Shown here one piece after another: positions 7,331 to 15,740 of a DNA stretch of 20,204 bases; the stretch's first letter is position 1, and each line of letters starts with the position of its first letter. Position numbers and translations under genes: made by a program. The notes below the pieces were generated by a model. That model ran no database searches. It saw only the letters and a program-made list of their open reading frames with translations, and was not told the DNA's origin. This stretch comes from a virus, in the IMG/VR virus record IMGVR_UViG_3300009027_000049, positions 1-20,204 of that record, one strand, 5' to 3'.

Positions 7331-9237
7331 TATCTGCGCCCACCTTGCTTTGCGTCTACCCGCATTGTACCAACACGCCACGCTGTGTAAGGCGCATCGC
7401 CCTCTACGCGCATTCTAATCTGGCGACCTGAGAAGCGCACGGCAGTCGGGCTAGACGGTGTATACGGCCCATGCGTGTATTCTGTGTCGTTGGGGTAGAA
7501 GCGTGACTTGAATGTAACGTCTACATCGCCCTGCGTCTTTTCGTCAGGGATTAGGTCTGTGACCTGCATAATGTTGTCGCCGTTGCCAATGCTGATCGGG
7601 CCGCTTTCTGCGAATACAGATTGCTCAACACCATCCACCGCATACGATATGCCAACCTCATGGTCATGCAGAACAGACGAGGCATTTAAGAGCATTGGAT
7701 ACTCAAACACGCCGCGTGATGCACCAGAGGTGCGAGATAGATTGCCGATAAGCCAATGGTTCTCTTTAAAGTCAAACGCTACATAGCGATCTATCTCAGT
7801 GCTATCCGCTGAACAATAGAACCACCAAATTTCGCCAAACTGACCGTTGGTAAATGCCCAAGTCTTACTTTTCTGCGAGGTGTTCATGTCGCCAAACACA
7901 TAATCGTGAACATCGCACGGTATCTCAGAAACTAAGTTACCATCAAAACGATAGAACCCGCCGTTGCCCATCCAGAACACGCCCATGTCAACGTCTGCCG
8001 CCGCTTGGCGTGAAATGATGCCACAAGATGTGCCAACGCGCTCAAAGCCATACACATAGGGTGGGCCAATGTAACGTGCTGTATGCGCGTCAACGTCTGT
8101 GATGATTAAGGTCTGACCGCGTGTCCGAATTGCCGTTTCAATCTGGCCTGACGTTTGCAATTCAATATCGCCAGCCTCGTTTGTCGCGGCAGGTGTCCAC
8201 AAAGTGTTATTTTCACGATCACACCACTGCACCTTGCGCGGGTTGCCGCCTGCGCCTAATGCAAAGATAAAACGCTCCTCTGTGACAATCAGACCCTTGT
8301 TGCTTGTTGGTGCGTTGGCAATGATTTCAGCGTTCTTGCCCAACTTCAGCGAAACGTCATCAACGTGGAACTCTGGCTCTGCATCACTGGCTGCATAAAT
8401 CTGTATATCTAATGACGTGTCATCAATATAGAATTGATATGTGTTAGTGCCTACCGATAGCGTTTCATCTAGCAGAACAGTTGACGTATTAGTTCCTAGC
8501 ACCTTTACTTTTGCAGACGGTATTGTTGCAGGGTCAGCGTCAGCATCTGGGTCAATCAGGCGCAACGTCAAATAATACTTTTCACCGTTAGTCAAGCTGC
8601 CAATGGTTTGCTCTAAGTTTGCAGCAGTAGTCAGCGTCCACTTTGCTACTCCGTCCGCGACGAGCCATCCGTTTAACGTCCATCCAGTAGATGCGGCAAA
8701 GTCGCCATCTGCAACAAGCTCTGAGCCAGCCGTTGCTTCTAGCTGCCATTCAATTAAATCGCCATCTGCTGTGGAACACGCAACAAGGTATTCACCCCAG
8801 TTATCTATTGACCATGTGGTTGCCTCAACGATGTTGCCCGTGTCTGGACGCGGCGTACCGTATGTGCCTGCGCCATAAAAGCCGTATCCGTAGCCAATAT
8901 TGACGGCTGCGTCCTCAGTGCCTGCGGTTAAGTCTGTCGGGGTAATGTCGTACTTTGTGCCAGATGATAATACAGCTACAAGCTCATTTGCTGACCCTGA
9001 AGCAACATATCTTGTGCCAGAGATGCTCTGCCAAGTGTGCATCGTACGTGGTGCATAGTTATTAGTGCTGACACCTTCAGTATTTGGTATGTTCTCATTC
9101 ACACGCCAGCCACCGATAGGGCGCAGCGATTCGTCACGCCAGCGAACTAATGACCCGTCTTGCCACCGCCCAGATGCGTCCAAATCCGTACCTGTGCGGT
9201 AGAAGCCTGCGGGAATTTTAAGTGGTATTAATGCCAT
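7330..9237 (-). CDS. Large tail (nozzle/stabilisation-type) protein with carbohydrate-binding-like insertion
   Basis: A 635-aa protein starting MALIPLKIPAGFYRTGTDLD, followed by GRWQDGSLVRWRDESLRPIGGW (residues 23-44), a signature I recall in the large tail proteins of many podoviruses. They are probably counterparts of the P22 gp10 or T7 gp12 nozzle and likewise beta-propeller-like. Repeated blade-like blocks such as DNWGEYLVACSTADGDLIEW, GLIVTEERFIFALGAGGNPRKVQWCDRE and GVFWMGNGGFYRFDGNLVSEI fit this. Residues 172-299 interrupt one such block with a different segment (DGDFAASTGWTLNGW, LEQTIGSLTNGEKYYLTLRL, FHVDDVSLKLG) that resembles CenC-type carbohydrate-binding modules. The start follows the preceding stop as TAATAATG. 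The nozzle role is inferred from size, signature and position next to adhesins. Confidence 0.6.
   Translation of the reverse strand: MALIPLKIPAGFYRTGTDLDASGRWQDGSLVRWRDESLRPIGGWRVNENIPNTEGVSTNNYAPRTMHTWQSISGTRYVASGSANELVAVLSSGTKYDITPTDLTAGTEDAAVNIGYGYGFYGAGTYGTPRPDTGNIVEATTWSIDNWGEYLVACSTADGDLIEWQLEATAGSELVADGDFAASTGWTLNGWLVADGVAKWTLTTAANLEQTIGSLTNGEKYYLTLRLIDPDADADPATIPSAKVKVLGTNTSTVLLDETLSVGTNTYQFYIDDTSLDIQIYAASDAEPEFHVDDVSLKLGKNAEIIANAPTSNKGLIVTEERFIFALGAGGNPRKVQWCDRENNTLWTPAATNEAGDIELQTSGQIETAIRTRGQTLIITDVDAHTARYIGPPYVYGFERVGTSCGIISRQAAADVDMGVFWMGNGGFYRFDGNLVSEIPCDVHDYVFGDMNTSQKSKTWAFTNGQFGEIWWFYCSADSTEIDRYVAFDFKENHWLIGNLSRTSGASRGVFEYPMLLNASSVLHDHEVGISYAVDGVEQSVFAESGPISIGNGDNIMQVTDLIPDEKTQGDVDVTFKSRFYPNDTEYTHGPYTPSSPTAVRFSGRQIRMRVEGDAPYTAWRVGTMRVDAKQGGRR
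8341..8724 (-). other. Region encoding a CenC-like carbohydrate-binding insertion
   Basis: This part encodes residues 172-299 of the 635-aa tail protein. The order is that of CBM_4_9/CenC domains: ELVADGDFAASTGWTLNGW, an awkward loop, LEQTIGSLTNGEKYYLTLRL, a beta hairpin set (SAKVKVLGTNTSTVLLDETL), TNTYQFYIDDTSLDIQIYA and the closing EFHVDDVSLKLG. The flanking halves read as one continuous propeller block if it is removed. Assignment is by eye. Confidence 0.5.
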
Positions 9238-9239
9238 TA

Positions 9240-9968
9240 TTACACCGTGTGCGTTCCAGATGAGGTAAAGTCGTAATTTGTGCCGTTAATCGTAAGGCGA
9301 ACAAAGCCATCAGAACCGCTGTAGCCATTACCAGTAGCAACATAGCCAGAACCACCTGTGCCGCCTGTACCAATCGTAACAGTGATAACCGTACCTACAG
9401 CAATGGATGATAGTGTCCCTGTTGAGTACCCAGCCTGTGTGCCACCGTTTCCAGTTGGACTAATGCTGTCTTCCCCATCACCGCCAGCACCGCCACCGCC
9501 AGCACCACCATATTCAGTGTCATCGCCGCCACCAAGGTTAAATCCACCGTCACCGCCTGCGCCACGCTCTACGCCGCCAACTGTGACACCAATACCGCCA
9601 TCACGTTGTGTTTTATCTCCACTGGTATCTGTAACGCGGGTGCCGCCTCCGCCTCCACCGCCGCCTGAAGCGGTAACTGTTGTGAAACCAGAGCCAGAAA
9701 TACTGGTGCTTGTGCCATCTGTGCCGCTTCCTGATGCTGACGTGTTACCAGCACCGCCACCACCGCCGCCAGCGCCGACGACATGGTATGTGATGTCAAC
9801 TGCCGCACTCGCGCCATACCACTCATTAAACGACATTTCTACACCGCTAGACTTATCAATAAGACCACGAATATCGCTGTCATTTATAGATGCCTGAGTT
9901 TGGCTGCTACCCCCAGCCTCGCCGTGTATGTCGTTTAAGGATATTGCACCTGATGATTGTAGGGCCAT
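9240..9968 (-). CDS. Glycine-rich adhesin-like tail-tip protein
   Basis: A 242-aa protein. Residues 1-55 (MALQSSGAISLNDIHGEAGG, then SINDSDIRGLIDKSSG and MSFNEWYGAS) are a recurrent phage tail-tip start. After the strand ITYHVVGAGGGGGGAG, the protein is dominated by glycine runs up to about residue 170, then becomes Thr/Gly-rich beta (VGTVITVTIGTGGTGG) and ends in a short beta segment (FVRLTINGTNYDFTSSGTHTV). Such Gly-rich blocks can form polyglycine-II bundles, as in the gp38 adhesin of Salmonella phage S16 (established example). A receptor-binding role is therefore plausible but not shown. The ATG overlaps the preceding stop by one base (TAATG). The strong Pro-rich open frame on the opposite strand is only a shadow of the glycine codons. 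Confidence 0.6.
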   Translation of the reverse strand: MALQSSGAISLNDIHGEAGGSSQTQASINDSDIRGLIDKSSGVEMSFNEWYGASAAVDITYHVVGAGGGGGGAGNTSASGSGTDGTSTSISGSGFTTVTASGGGGGGGGTRVTDTSGDKTQRDGGIGVTVGGVERGAGGDGGFNLGGGDDTEYGGAGGGGAGGDGEDSISPTGNGGTQAGYSTGTLSSIAVGTVITVTIGTGGTGGSGYVATGNGYSGSDGFVRLTINGTNYDFTSSGTHTV

Positions 9969-10603
9969 TACGCTGATCCATATGCAGTCACGTTATCTTC
10001 AACAATCAATGCACCTGCGGATGACAGGCTGAACACATTGTCTGATCCGTACTTAAATTTGAGGCTAGTGCCAGAAACGTAAATTGTCCACGACCCTAAA
10101 GTTAATCCTGTCGCCGCTGTCGCGGTTAAACCGCCAGTAATATCAATATTACCCGTTCCTGTAATATTGTTTTCATTTAAGTCCAAATTACCGCCTAGCT
10201 GCGGTGTTGCATCGCCAGAAACTTCTGAAAGGCCACCAGCTTGCCCCTGAATGTAGGTATTCAAGGTGTCCACAGTCACTTGTTTCATTTCGCCAGCGTC
10301 ATTTAAAATAACGGCATCTGTGCCTTCTACCGTAACGGAAGATGCTGAAGTGTCACCATCTAAGATATTGACTTCATCTGTCGTAACGGTTGCTTCATCA
10401 AGGATGTTTAGCTCTGCCGCAGATGCCGTAACAGCCGTTGTGCTAATTTCCCATGAACCTTCAGTTAGATTGGGCGTAATCGCGTTCGTACCGTCAGCGT
10501 TGCTATTTATCTCTAGGACAATATCATCCAACGCCGTGTTAATCGTTGTACCCCAGCTATCCTCAGAACCGCCAACGGTTGGTTTTGTAATACTTATCGC
10601 CAT
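9968..10603 (-). CDS. Tail-fibre-like protein
   Basis: A 211-aa protein starting MAISITKPTVGGSEDSWGTT, a common start of phage tail-fibre proteins. It contains the fibre repeat AAELNILDEATVTTDEVNIL near residues 60-81, where NILD recurs 13 residues apart. VSGDATPQLGGNLDLNENN follows near 129-147, then a beta-rich C-terminal part (GSWTIYVSGTSLKFKYG, IVEDNVTAYGSA). It probably forms a trimeric fibre or a fibre-network piece together with the neighbouring 294-aa and 242-aa proteins. The start is well supported by TAGGAGACTTAGATG, where the upstream gene's TAG stop is part of the ribosome-binding site. It lacks a chaperone domain and any enzymatic motif. Confidence 0.6.
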   Translation of the reverse strand: MAISITKPTVGGSEDSWGTTINTALDDIVLEINSNADGTNAITPNLTEGSWEISTTAVTASAAELNILDEATVTTDEVNILDGDTSASSVTVEGTDAVILNDAGEMKQVTVDTLNTYIQGQAGGLSEVSGDATPQLGGNLDLNENNITGTGNIDITGGLTATAATGLTLGSWTIYVSGTSLKFKYGSDNVFSLSSAGALIVEDNVTAYGSA

Positions 10604-10612
10604 CTAAGTCTC

Positions 10613-11497
10613 CTATGCGGCATTTGTCCAAACTTTAACACTTTCAGAAGCCTCTGTCCAACTGACGCTTGATGAAGTTTGTTCAGACCAAGTGTTTGCG
10701 TTTTCTTCTTGCTCATCCCAATTAGGTATTCGGCTAGAAGTGGCATTACCTGTATAATATTCTGAATATAAATCAGGGTTCGCCTCCATATACGGAAGCA
10801 TATAGTTTTCTATGTAATCTATTGATGCTTGCTTGGTAAGCGCAGAGCCAATAGCGTATCTTTGAATTTCCAAAGCATCAGCGACAAACACATAACCCTC
10901 ACTTGCGGTACGAACAGCCCCTAAAGATCGGCCCCCAACTATCGTATTTGCGAATAAATCTTCCTCCGGTTGATTACCTACAGAGGCCAGCAAAATTGCC
11001 AATCTTATATTGAAGTCACTGGGGGAAACAGGATTTTCAACAAGGGGGAATGGCTGGGGGGATGCCTCTAGCCAATCCTCAACAACAAACTCCTGAAAGT
11101 CCCAAGTAAACCTTGCATTGAGCGTAGGCTGTCCAGCAAAAATGGTATCAAGCGCAAGCTGATAGTCTTGGAAGAACGGGATCGGGTCAAGAACAGGAGT
11201 GCCCGCGTACAAATCCTGTGGCGCAAAGTTGCTAATGACCGCAACACTAAGCGTATCAAGAACAGGATCGCCGCTAAATATATCTTGCGGTGCGAAGCTC
11301 TCATCTTCAAAGGCAGGCGCAGTATCTAAAACTGGAACACCAGCAGTGATGCCCTGTGGCGCAAAGTTGCTAATGACAGCGACAGTTGCTGCATCAAGGA
11401 CAGGTACGCCAGCCGTTATGTCTGACGCAATAACTGCGACATTCTTTACACCACTATCCGCAAGTGGTGCGGAGGCTAATGGTGTAAAGCCAAGCAT
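10613..11497 (-). CDS. Virion protein with 23-residue and Trp 10-residue repeats
   Basis: A 294-aa protein of unknown function in the fibre gene cluster. The N-terminus MLGFTPLASAPLADSG is a start I have seen in marine phage proteins of this kind. Residues 26-127 hold five units with an exact 23-residue period, each centred on a motif like DITAGVPVLD (starts 26, 49, 72, 95 and 118; the last is TIFAGQPTLN). About 128-250 are mixed alpha/beta. The C-terminus has tryptophans at 260, 270, 280 and 290, an exact 10-residue period in Ser/Glu/Thr-rich sequence. The start lies seven bases after the preceding stop, with only a weak ribosome-binding site (GGAAAAGC). It is probably a structural or assembly component of the tail-fibre complex. 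Confidence 0.55.
   Translation of the reverse strand: MLGFTPLASAPLADSGVKNVAVIASDITAGVPVLDAATVAVISNFAPQGITAGVPVLDTAPAFEDESFAPQDIFSGDPVLDTLSVAVISNFAPQDLYAGTPVLDPIPFFQDYQLALDTIFAGQPTLNARFTWDFQEFVVEDWLEASPQPFPLVENPVSPSDFNIRLAILLASVGNQPEEDLFANTIVGGRSLGAVRTASEGYVFVADALEIQRYAIGSALTKQASIDYIENYMLPYMEANPDLYSEYYTGNATSSRIPNWDEQEENANTWSEQTSSSVSWTEASESVKVWTNAA
10628..10720 (-). repeat. Trp-every-10-residues coding repeat
   Basis: Codons for Trp recur at residues 260, 270, 280 and 290 of the 294-aa protein. The intervening residues are Ser, Thr, Glu, Val and Asn (SEQTSSSVSW, TEASESVKVW). The array ends four residues before the stop. Confidence 0.7.
11117..11422 (-). repeat. Five 69-bp coding repeats
   Basis: Five consecutive 69-bp units encode the 23-residue repeat of the 294-aa protein. 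Units 2 and 4 share VAVISNFAPQ before the core motif and are very similar at DNA level (for example GCAAAGTTGCTAATGAC is common to both), so recent unit duplication is likely. Confidence 0.75.
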
Positions 11498-11501
11498 TTA
11501 C

Positions 11502-11744
11502 TTAGCTTTTCCAGTAAGTGCGCCCAGACGTAATCACGCTATTAATGCGCGTCATGTCTTTGCCAGCATCTGCGTACTTGCTGTCCAGCACTTCCATCTC
11601 TAGGTGCATGACCATGTTGCCGACTTGCTTTTTCTTTTCGCTATCGGTTTCTTCCGTCATTTTCATGCCGCCAATAACGTTTTCTATAGCGTCACAAATG
11701 TGCAGCAATTTCATATGATCGCGGTCTAGTTCATTTACAGCCAT
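11502..11744 (-). CDS. Small helical protein of unknown function
   Basis: An 80-aa charged protein, apparently helical throughout: NELDRDHMKLLHICDAIENV, then GGMKMTEETDSEKKKQVG, then NMVMHLEMEVLDSKYADAGK and MTRINSVITSG. No family is recognised. It directly follows the 1200-aa fibre gene, two bases after its stop, with GAAGGA in that gene's last codons as ribosome-binding site. A position straight after a fibre gene is where phages often keep fibre assembly chaperones, but the fibre here already carries an intramolecular chaperone, so that idea stays weak. Confidence 0.55.
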   Translation of the reverse strand: MAVNELDRDHMKLLHICDAIENVIGGMKMTEETDSEKKKQVGNMVMHLEMEVLDSKYADAGKDMTRINSVITSGRTYWKS

Positions 11745-11746
11745 AT

Positions 11747-14700
11747 TTAGTTTCCTTCTAATTCAGCTATACGCGCTTCAAGAGCGTCATTTTTTGCCGA
11801 CAATTCCTGTACGGCTTTCACAAGAATTGGATAACTGCGTAAGTAATCCGCTTCCAACTTCTCTGGGTTGTCCCACTTCACTAATCGTGTGCGTGAGGTA
11901 GACGAATGGTCTAATTCAACGTCATACAAATCTTGCGCAATGAAGCCCATGTCTGGCGTTGCGCCTAACGACCCATCACGGCGGTTCCAAGTAAACTGGA
12001 CGGGGCGCATGTCTTTAATGAAGTCTAAGCCATACGGCAAATCCTCAATCGCAGTTTTGTCGCGCTCATCTGACAGACTGCTAATTGTCTGCACATTGCA
12101 GCGGAGGGATGTGATGTCATTATCACCAAGCGTAATTTCGTTTGTTGCGGTTCCGCTTGATGGTACTGCTTGAAAGCCGATACAAGTTAGATTTGTTCCA
12201 GTTGTAACTGCGTAAGTATTTCCTGTGTCTTGATAATAGCCTGCATTGTGACCCACAAGAGTATTGTAATCTCCTGTGGTCAAAATTTGCCCTGCGGTTC
12301 CCCCGATTGCACAGTTTCCAATTCCCTCTGTAACGGCTTCTAAAGCACTAGCGCCAACGGCATTGTTATTTGCACCTGAAGTGAGAGAATATAACGATTT
12401 TCGCCCCAAGCCATTGTTAAAACTTCCCGTTCCGCCGTTAAAACCAGACTGATTACCTACAAAGCTATTATGATCCCCACCATCTAAGTCGTATCCAGCT
12501 TGACTACCAACGCAAGTATTGTAATCAGAACCAGCAATTGCACTTCCCATTGCCTGATAGCCGATTGAGACAGAATAATCTGTTGATCTTGCATTGTATC
12601 CAATCCCGATTGCATAACTGTCGTTAGTGTCTATCATATCGGCTGAGTAGCCCATATAAATGTTTCCATCACCGCTGTATATACCATTACCAGCGGCGTA
12701 ACCTACACATATATTATAATATGGGCTACTTGTTGAAGAATTGCCTAATGCATCATATCCTACAGCGACAGCACGGTAATGATTTCCGTCGCTTAGTGAG
12801 TAAGCGCCTACGGCGACACTATTATCGCCGTATGCATCATTACCCGCCGAATATCCTATGTATGTTTGACTGTCTTTTGAGGAAGTATTATAGTTACCAG
12901 CGTAAGCCCCGACGTAAACATTAAAGTCGTTGCTGGTTTGGTATGCCCCAGCTTGATAACCTATTGCGACTTCGGTGTTGCCGCCTAACTTTGCCTGATA
13001 CCCTATTGCGACACCGTTTGTTGTATATGCTGTGCCTGCGGTTTGCGCACCCACATAAGTGCTACCACTGTCAATTGTATCATATAACCCAGCGGCATAT
13101 CCGATTGCAGTTTTATAAGAGCCTGTCGTGTTGCTATATAAAGCCTGATCGCCAATGGCTGTATTGTAAGCGCCTGTTGTTGATTGGAAAAGAGCGTCCT
13201 TTCCAACCGCTGTGTTGCTGCTACCTGTGGTGATCTGCGATCCCGCCCTATAACCCGAACCAGTGTTGAAATCAGCAGTTGTAAGATCATTCAAAGCATC
13301 TTTGCCTATGGCAACATTACCTTGAGCGCCACTTTGAACAACAGCTAAAGAACCCTCTCCAATAGGTATATTGCCGCCATTGGTTGTGTCTGGGTCATCA
13401 GGCCATGCGCTTTGCCAAGACATATCGCCACCACCGCCGCCGCTGACAGTAGTGAAACTTAGGTTGCCGCTGCCATCAGTCGTTAGTACCTGACCACTTG
13501 TGCCATCTGCGCTGTAGACAGCTACGGTGCCTGTTTTATCTGGAAGTGTGATGGTACGATCTGCTGTAGGGTCAGTAACGGTTAAAACGGTTTCGTTGGC
13601 ATCAGCAGTGGAACCTTCAAAGGTTATCTCACCATTAACGGTTACGTCAGTAAGGAACGCTGTTGTGTATGATACGATAGTATCCGCATAAACAGCGCCC
13701 CAATGAGTGCTGTAAGTACCTAGGGAATAAACACCATCAGTTACTGGAACAATATCTTTAGCATATGTTACGGTTGCGGATAGATCAGCGTCTACGCTGT
13801 TAAAGCTTACATCTGCGCCCTCTAACGCAACGGTTCCAGACGCATCAGGCAGGGTAATGGTGCGGTCACCTGTTGGGTCCCCTACGGTTAGTGTGGTTTC
13901 AAAGGCATCGTCAGTCGCACCCTCAAAAATAATGTTGTCGCTAATAATAGGAGCATCTAGTGTTTTATTAGAAAGGGTTTGTGCAACGTCTGTATATGCT
14001 ACATAGCCACCAGTTGCGTCAAAAACCGTTAAGGTATTTGACGATAATGTATCTGTTAAAAGAGTATGTGAAAAACCACTATTTGTAAGTGCTATGTTGT
14101 TAGGTGCATCTAATCCACCTGTCGCAGTAATCTTACCGGTTACGTCTAGTGTTCCAAAAGTTTCTACATTTTGAAAATAAGCAGTTTTACCTGCACCTGA
14201 CGCAACAATGTCCCCAACATAAAGAGCAGCCCATCTATCACTATTACTGCCCAAGTAGTCATTCGCACTTGCAGGATAAATGTCATTTGCAGTTGTAACA
14301 GCCTTTGCTAAATCAGCGTCTACGCTATTAAATGTAACATCCGCAGTTGTCGCAACATCCTGACCAATAGAAAACTCTGTGCCTGTCTGCGTAATGCCTG
14401 TACCAGCCGTGTATACCGCTGTTGCCGCAACCTGCGTAAATGTGATGTTTGTTGTGCCAAAGGTGATTTCACCCTCTGTATTCATCACATAAAGCTCACC
14501 AGCGCCCTCTGTACCTTCTAAGACAAAGAACGCATCACCTTGGCCCAAGGCATCTGGATCAGAAGCGCCATAGCTATCCGCATCAGTTGCGCGAGTTAAC
14601 ACCCAGTTTGTGCTTGCGCTGCCAACTGTTGTAACTGTGTAGATACCGTTTTGTGTTGCGTCTGTTTGTTCATACAGCAATACGCGGTCATTCAGCGACA

Positions 14701-15349
14701 ACGCTACGCCATCAATCGTAATGGCTTCCTGTGTGCTGTTATTTGTGAGCGTAGCACCTACGCCACTTGTGCCATTGTCATACGTTGCTGATAAGTTACC
14801 CTCACGCTCAACACGAACTGGATCATGGTAGTGCAAACCTGCCGCTGCAATAGTATCTACATACTCTTTCGTAGCTGCTCCTAGTGCCGCTGTGGGATCG
14901 GCATTCAAGACAAGATTGCCTGTCATTGTGCCGCCAGTTTTCATCAATGCACCAGCCGCAGTGACGTTCGTGGTGTCCGTTACATCAGCACTCGCCTCAA
15001 TACCGTCTAGTTTGGTTTTATCGCCATCCGCAAATGCACCCTCTGATGGTGGCTGCTGTACATCCTCTGCCGCCGCTGTAACAAAAACAATCGCTTCACC
15101 TGATAGGCTTAGAAGCGATCCAGTAGAACTTTCAGTAAGTGTGCGAGATAGCGTTGTGCCTGACGCGGTATATGTACCTGTGCCAATCTCCCATGCGCCA
15201 TCTTCTTCAATCGTGTAGCGAACTGTGTCGCCATCGCTAATCCCAGCAGAGCTAAAGGTTTGATAACCATCCTCTGCCGAACCTAGCGTGATTGTGCCAG
15301 TGCCAGTTGTAGCTGTTGCGACTTTAACGCGATTGGCGAGAGTAACCAT
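11747..15349 (-). CDS. Tail fibre with adhesin-head-like repeats and S74 chaperone domain
   Basis: A 1200-aa fibre, the largest gene here. Residues 1-95 form a beta domain typical of marine phage fibres ([36 protein letters not shown]). About 105-185 hold [25 protein letters not shown] and AATKEYVDT, followed by LHYHDP and [20 protein letters not shown]. Twice, FNSVDADL and a block like [18 protein letters not shown] recur between 330 and 620. After a GGGGG hinge near 641, about 660-1070 consist of many short repeats of the kind [20 protein letters not shown], like the heads of YadA-type adhesins. From 1093, [12 protein letters not shown] starts a peptidase S74 chaperone domain with the conserved Ser-Asp and Lys, ending in a coiled coil ([20 protein letters not shown]). 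In known fibres this domain trimerises the fibre and then cuts itself off before that Ser. The TAGGTG ahead of the ATG includes the upstream stop. Confidence 0.85.
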   Translation of the reverse strand: MVTLANRVKVATATTGTGTITLGSAEDGYQTFSSAGISDGDTVRYTIEEDGAWEIGTGTYTASGTTLSRTLTESSTGSLLSLSGEAIVFVTAAAEDVQQPPSEGAFADGDKTKLDGIEASADVTDTTNVTAAGALMKTGGTMTGNLVLNADPTAALGAATKEYVDTIAAAGLHYHDPVRVEREGNLSATYDNGTSGVGATLTNNSTQEAITIDGVALSLNDRVLLYEQTDATQNGIYTVTTVGSASTNWVLTRATDADSYGASDPDALGQGDAFFVLEGTEGAGELYVMNTEGEITFGTTNITFTQVAATAVYTAGTGITQTGTEFSIGQDVATTADVTFNSVDADLAKAVTTANDIYPASANDYLGSNSDRWAALYVGDIVASGAGKTAYFQNVETFGTLDVTGKITATGGLDAPNNIALTNSGFSHTLLTDTLSSNTLTVFDATGGYVAYTDVAQTLSNKTLDAPIISDNIIFEGATDDAFETTLTVGDPTGDRTITLPDASGTVALEGADVSFNSVDADLSATVTYAKDIVPVTDGVYSLGTYSTHWGAVYADTIVSYTTAFLTDVTVNGEITFEGSTADANETVLTVTDPTADRTITLPDKTGTVAVYSADGTSGQVLTTDGSGNLSFTTVSGGGGGDMSWQSAWPDDPDTTNGGNIPIGEGSLAVVQSGAQGNVAIGKDALNDLTTADFNTGSGYRAGSQITTGSSNTAVGKDALFQSTTGAYNTAIGDQALYSNTTGSYKTAIGYAAGLYDTIDSGSTYVGAQTAGTAYTTNGVAIGYQAKLGGNTEVAIGYQAGAYQTSNDFNVYVGAYAGNYNTSSKDSQTYIGYSAGNDAYGDNSVAVGAYSLSDGNHYRAVAVGYDALGNSSTSSPYYNICVGYAAGNGIYSGDGNIYMGYSADMIDTNDSYAIGIGYNARSTDYSVSIGYQAMGSAIAGSDYNTCVGSQAGYDLDGGDHNSFVGNQSGFNGGTGSFNNGLGRKSLYSLTSGANNNAVGASALEAVTEGIGNCAIGGTAGQILTTGDYNTLVGHNAGYYQDTGNTYAVTTGTNLTCIGFQAVPSSGTATNEITLGDNDITSLRCNVQTISSLSDERDKTAIEDLPYGLDFIKDMRPVQFTWNRRDGSLGATPDMGFIAQDLYDVELDHSSTSRTRLVKWDNPEKLEADYLRSYPILVKAVQELSAKNDALEARIAELEGN
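12140..13372 (-). repeat. Region encoding YadA-head-like repeats of the fibre
   Basis: This stretch encodes roughly residues 660-1070 of the fibre, a series of short degenerate units built around (A/V)xIGYxAG or NTAVGxxAL, each about 13-24 residues. The pattern resembles the left-handed parallel beta-roll of trimeric autotransporter adhesin heads. Units vary too much to be recent copies. Confidence 0.65.
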
Positions 15350-15356
15350 TTAGCAC

Positions 15357-15728
15357 CTATACAGGGTCAGGAAGTTCAATATCAAATGCTTCTGTCGTAA
15401 ACGTGTTGCCGCTTACTACTTGCTGTGAGGTTGTAAGATCACCAGCCGCCAAAAGTTGTGTGCCTGCTACGTTAGAAATCGCATAATGCGTTGCTGTACC
15501 TGTTGCGTCAATAGTGCCGCCACTTGTTGCAGAAACAGTCACCTTGCGACCTGACACATCACCGTCAGCAATCGTGCCAATCGTAATGGATGTCTGATTG
15601 CCTAGTGAATATGTGCTAGTCGCCTCTGTGTAGTTTGTTGGCTCTTGCGAACACAAATCCAAGCGATCACCGTCATCAATCAATACTTGCAGTGCCGCGT
15701 CAAATACTGGGTTTTCTATTCTTGGCAT
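15357..15728 (-). CDS. Small beta-rich virion protein of unknown function
   Basis: A 123-aa protein: MPRIENPVFDAALQVLIDDG, then a run of predicted strands rich in Thr, Ser and Gly (TSITIGTIADGDVSG, KVTVSATSGGTIDATG, ATHYAISNVAGTQLLAAGDL) and a Pro-ending C-terminus. I recall similar small proteins next to adaptor and fibre genes in podovirus genomes, but know no assigned function. A tail-tip or fibre-attachment role would fit its place between the adaptor-like and fibre genes. The start is firmly placed by TAGGAGAGCAAAATG, in which the upstream gene's TAG stop forms part of the Shine-Dalgarno. Confidence 0.6.
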   Translation of the reverse strand: MPRIENPVFDAALQVLIDDGDRLDLCSQEPTNYTEATSTYSLGNQTSITIGTIADGDVSGRKVTVSATSGGTIDATGTATHYAISNVAGTQLLAAGDLTTSQQVVSGNTFTTEAFDIELPDPV

Positions 15729-15734
15729 TTTGCT

Positions 15735-15740
15735 CTCCTA
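15735..15740 (-). promoter_or_regulatory. Stop codon fused with ribosome-binding site (adaptor/123-aa junction)
   Basis: The sequence TAGGAG is both the TAG stop of the adaptor-like gene and the Shine-Dalgarno of the 123-aa gene. The same TAGGAG arrangement occurs at 10610-10615, and TAGGTG at 15354-15359. It fixes the start choices of the three downstream genes. Confidence 0.7.

Noticed and set aside
7331-7381. 17-residue N-terminal extension of the jelly-roll protein
   Set aside because: Inside the preceding gene; the TAATG start at 7330 fits the operon.
9358-9897. 179-aa Pro-rich open frame on the plus strand
   Set aside because: It is the reverse complement of glycine-rich codons of the adhesin-like gene, with no ribosome-binding site or known domain.
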